A DNA stretch of 7,067 nt from Alphaproteobacteria bacterium (GTDB lineage: Bacteria > Pseudomonadota > Alphaproteobacteria > Sphingomonadales > Rhodothalassiaceae). The translations under genes and the position numbers were made by a program. The notes under the pieces were generated by a model. The model saw only the letters and a program-made list of their open reading frames with translations. It did not search any database and was not told the DNA's origin. Below are positions 5,675 to 7,067 of this stretch, in pieces. How positions within the stretch are numbered: the stretch's first letter is position 1; each line of letters starts with the position of its first letter. The stretch spans positions 1 to 7,067 of the forward strand of contig RFKS01000001.1 of assembly GCA_003694205.1 (NCBI GenBank), in the 5' to 3' direction.

Positions 5675-6064
5675 CTATTTCGTCGCTTCCCGGAGATAGG
5701 CGATGAGGTCCGCCCGGTCCGCGGCCTTCGGCATGCCCGGATAGGGCATCCTGTTGCCCGGCACCATGGCGCGTGGGCTCGCGAGATAGCGGCCGAGCGT
5801 CTCCTCGTTCCAGAGGATGCCGGAGGCCGCCATCGCGGGGGAGTAGGCAAAGCCTTCCACCGTCCCGGCCTTGCGGCCGAAGAGGCCGTGCAGATTGGGC
5901 CCGACCTTCGTGCCCGCGCCGGCCTCGATCGTGTGACAGGCGGCACAGACGCGGAACAGCTCCCGGCCGCGCGCCGGATCGCCCTCGGCGCGTGCGGCAT
6001 CACCCGCCGCCTGCAGAAAGCAGGCGAGCAGCGCGGCGAGAACCACGCCGCGCCACCGTCCCAC
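5675..6064 (-). CDS. Class I cytochrome c, periplasmic
   Basis: A secreted small electron carrier resembling mitochondrial-type cytochrome c/c2. From GTG 6064 the product is 129 aa. The signal peptide is GRWRGVVLAALLACFLQ then AAGDAARA, with probable cleavage before EGDPARGRELF. The haem c site CAACH is at residues 40-44, the GPNLHGLFGRKAG loop follows, then W-N-E-E-T-L-x-x-Y-L, and the sixth-ligand methionine lies in PGNRMPYPGM. All features needed for covalent c-type haem with His/Met ligation are present. The start is uncertain: GTG 6103 adds 13 residues, but its upstream region is tied up in a GC hairpin, whereas GTG 6064 has GGGAAAAGG 7 bases upstream and gives a compact signal peptide. 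It lies downstream of the P460-like gene, on the same strand, and is a natural electron acceptor for it (inference). Confidence 0.9.
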   Translation of the reverse strand: MGRWRGVVLAALLACFLQAAGDAARAEGDPARGRELFRVCAACHTIEAGAGTKVGPNLHGLFGRKAGTVEGFAYSPAMAASGILWNEETLGRYLASPRAMVPGNRMPYPGMPKAADRADLIAYLREATK

Positions 6065-6105
6065 GCCATCGCCTTTTCCCGCTCGCAAAACGCCCTCCGT
6101 CACGA

Positions 6106-6121
6106 CGCGCCCCGCGGCGCG
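6106..6121 (-). terminator. GC hairpin between the P460-like gene and cytochrome c
   Basis: CGCGCC (6106-6111) pairs perfectly with GGCGCG (6116-6121) around a CCGC loop. On the minus strand it lies 75 bases after the P460-like stop and 2 bases before the alternative GTG 6103. No T-run follows. It may attenuate read-through between the two cytochrome genes, and it would hide any ribosome binding site for GTG 6103. Confidence 0.3.
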
Positions 6122-6196
6122 ACCTTGGTCGACACCCGCGGGGCGTTCCGTTGCTCCGGGCGTACCCTCACGGCCGTCCGGTGCGCATCCGCTGAC

Positions 6197-7067
6197 TCAC
6201 TGATTCTTCCGGTATTTCTCCGGCATGAAATAGAGCGAGTCCTGCATGTCGGCGAGTGGCACATGGCAATCGACGCAGAACTGCACACGCGCCGAACCCT
6301 CGCCATTGGTTGTCCCATAGACGCTGCCATTGGGCATGATCATCGTGTACTTCCAGTCATCGGAACCGGAATTGAAGCCCGCCGGCATCTTTTCCATCAC
6401 GAACAGCGGACCCGGGCTCACCGCACCATTGCCGGCAACTGCGAAGCTGTCCTTGGCCAGCACCGAGCCGACGGGCATCTTGCCGACATCCTCGAAGCGG
6501 CCATAGGCCTCGGCACCGGTGGCATTGGCGTAGTTGTTCACATAGCGGCCGCCATGGGTTGCCGACTGGTAGGCCACGGTATTGAAGCTCGGCCAGCCCT
6601 GATAGCCATTGACGCTCGCGACACCGGCCTTGGCATAGGCCGCCGCAAGCGCCTCTTTGATGCAGGCATAGGCGTCGCCGGCTTCCGCATCCGTGATCTC
6701 CGCCGCGCCACCCGCCGCGCAGGGATTGCACGGGTTGCACGGATTACATGGATTGCACGGGCTGCACGGATTCGCCGCCGCACAGGGGTTACAAGGATTG
6801 CAGCCCTTCTTCGCCGCGCAGGGATTTTTCGCCGCACAGGGGTTGCAGGGGTGGCATCCGCCAGCACCCTTGAGCCGCGGCACGAAACAGGCCGACGCCA
6901 TGGCCGCCCCGCCCGCCGCACACGGATTGCACGGGTTGCATGGATTGCATGGATTCGCTGCCGCACAGGGATTGCACGGATGGCAACCCTTCATCTTCTT
7001 CGCCGCGCACGGGTTGCAGGGATGACAGCCCTTCATCTTCTTGGCAGCGCACGGATTACAGGGGTGA
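6197..7067 (-). CDS. Cys-rich repeat protein with C-terminal cytochrome P460-like domain (5' partial)
   Basis: The frame runs off the right edge; the first visible residues ([10 protein letters not shown]) are already inside the repeat. The Met codon at 7036 falls within a repeated KKMKGCHPC unit, so it is not the true start. Visible residues before position 6701 form a Cys-rich array (NPC, CHPC, AAKK and AAGGAA units, about 26 Cys). The C-terminal 167 residues (6200-6700) are ordinary sequence: [76 protein letters not shown], then a haem-binding CVDCH (6263-6277) and LYFMPEKYR. This order of WxxFNT, P-x-G-S-x-x-x-K, M-K/E-K-x-P, WKY and a near-terminal CXXCH resembles the cytochrome P460 family (PF16694), whose studied members oxidise hydroxylamine or bind NO through a Lys-crosslinked haem. 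Which Lys could cross-link here cannot be told. Export is expected from the haem c motif, but a signal peptide cannot be seen. Confidence 0.8.
   Translation of the reverse strand, partial: HPCNPCAAKKMKGCHPCNPCAAKKMKGCHPCNPCAAANPCNPCNPCNPCAAGGAAMASACFVPRLKGAGGCHPCNPCAAKNPCAAKKGCNPCNPCAAANPCSPCNPCNPCNPCNPCAAGGAAEITDAEAGDAYACIKEALAAAYAKAGVASVNGYQGWPSFNTVAYQSATHGGRYVNNYANATGAEAYGRFEDVGKMPVGSVLAKDSFAVAGNGAVSPGPLFVMEKMPAGFNSGSDDWKYTMIMPNGSVYGTTNGEGSARVQFCVDCHVPLADMQDSLYFMPEKYRKNQ
6701..7067 (-). repeat. Cysteine-rich NPC/CHPC repeat array within the P460-like gene
   Basis: The coding strand repeats a 9-base AAT-CCN-TGY unit (Asn-Pro-Cys): four in a row at 6920-6955 and six (one Ser-Pro-Cys) at 6719-6772. 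Around these lie [11 protein letters not shown] units, three times at the right end, and two AAGGAA boundaries (6701-6718, 6902-6919). Two larger modules, each ending in AAGGAA, are separated by [15 protein letters not shown] (6857-6901). Synonymous positions vary between units, so the array is not a fresh slippage product. The array continues beyond the window edge. Confidence 0.9.

Noticed and set aside
6241..6290. TGGCAC-like -24 elements of a sigma-54 promoter
   Set aside because: The TGGCAC lies inside the P460-like coding region and no proper -12 TTGC at the required spacing drives a gene; no convincing -24/-12 pair was seen in any gap.
6693..7025. Plus-strand frame with Gly-Leu-His-Gly repeats, looking like a repeat protein
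   Set aside because: It is the complement of the NPC repeat array; the minus strand reads on into a haem domain with CVDCH, so the plus-strand repeat is a by-product.
7034..7036. ATG 7036 as start of the Cys-rich protein
   Set aside because: The frame and the repeat pattern continue unbroken to the window edge, and this Met belongs to a repeated KKMKGCHPC unit.
6701..7067. CRISPR-like or intergenic tandem repeat
   Set aside because: Units are 9 bases in coding phase with synonymous variation and no spacers; the repeat is part of a protein-coding gene.

Overview
The window is high-GC DNA, most likely from an alphaproteobacterium. The best clue is a GapR/DUF2312 gene, a family largely confined to Alphaproteobacteria. 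The Crp/Fnr, PAS_5 and cytochrome c types present also fit a Rhodospirillales-like host, but the order is inference. No tRNA, rRNA, CRISPR array, transposase or integrase is visible.

Left part (1-1435): a 32-codon ORF with a good ribosome binding site may be the stub of an UbiB/ABC1-kinase gene. Next, on the minus strand, is a Crp/Fnr-family regulator. It is followed by about 450 bases of conspicuously AT-rich, palindrome-rich DNA between this regulator and the divergent gene to its right. That island holds a perfect 16-bp palindrome, a perfect 12-bp one, two 10-bp ones, an inverted repeat, a near-perfect 16-bp palindrome close to the regulator start, and traces of a decayed direct duplication.

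Middle (1436-4455), plus strand: a PAS_5-type small protein, a full-length NtrC-like response regulator (receiver, sigma-54 AAA+ domain and Fis-type HTH, all key residues present) and glutamate racemase murI. No histidine kinase is present. A strong 10-bp-paired hairpin sits between the response regulator and murI.

Right part (4465-7067), minus strand. In transcription order: a large partial gene running off the right edge, a class I cytochrome c with a signal peptide, a protein of unknown function with a histidine cluster, and gapR, which converges on murI. The partial gene encodes a very cysteine-rich repeat region (about 26 Cys in about 122 visible residues, built of NPC/CHPC/AAK units) fused to a C-terminal domain resembling cytochrome P460, with one CXXCH haem motif.

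The most unusual item is this Cys-repeat/P460-like fusion next to a soluble cytochrome c. A reasonable hypothesis is a periplasmic redox pair in which the P460-like haem passes electrons to the class I cytochrome and the Cys array binds metal or forms a disulfide-rich scaffold. Substrate, metal and localisation cannot be settled from the sequence, because the N-terminus (and any signal peptide) lies outside the window.
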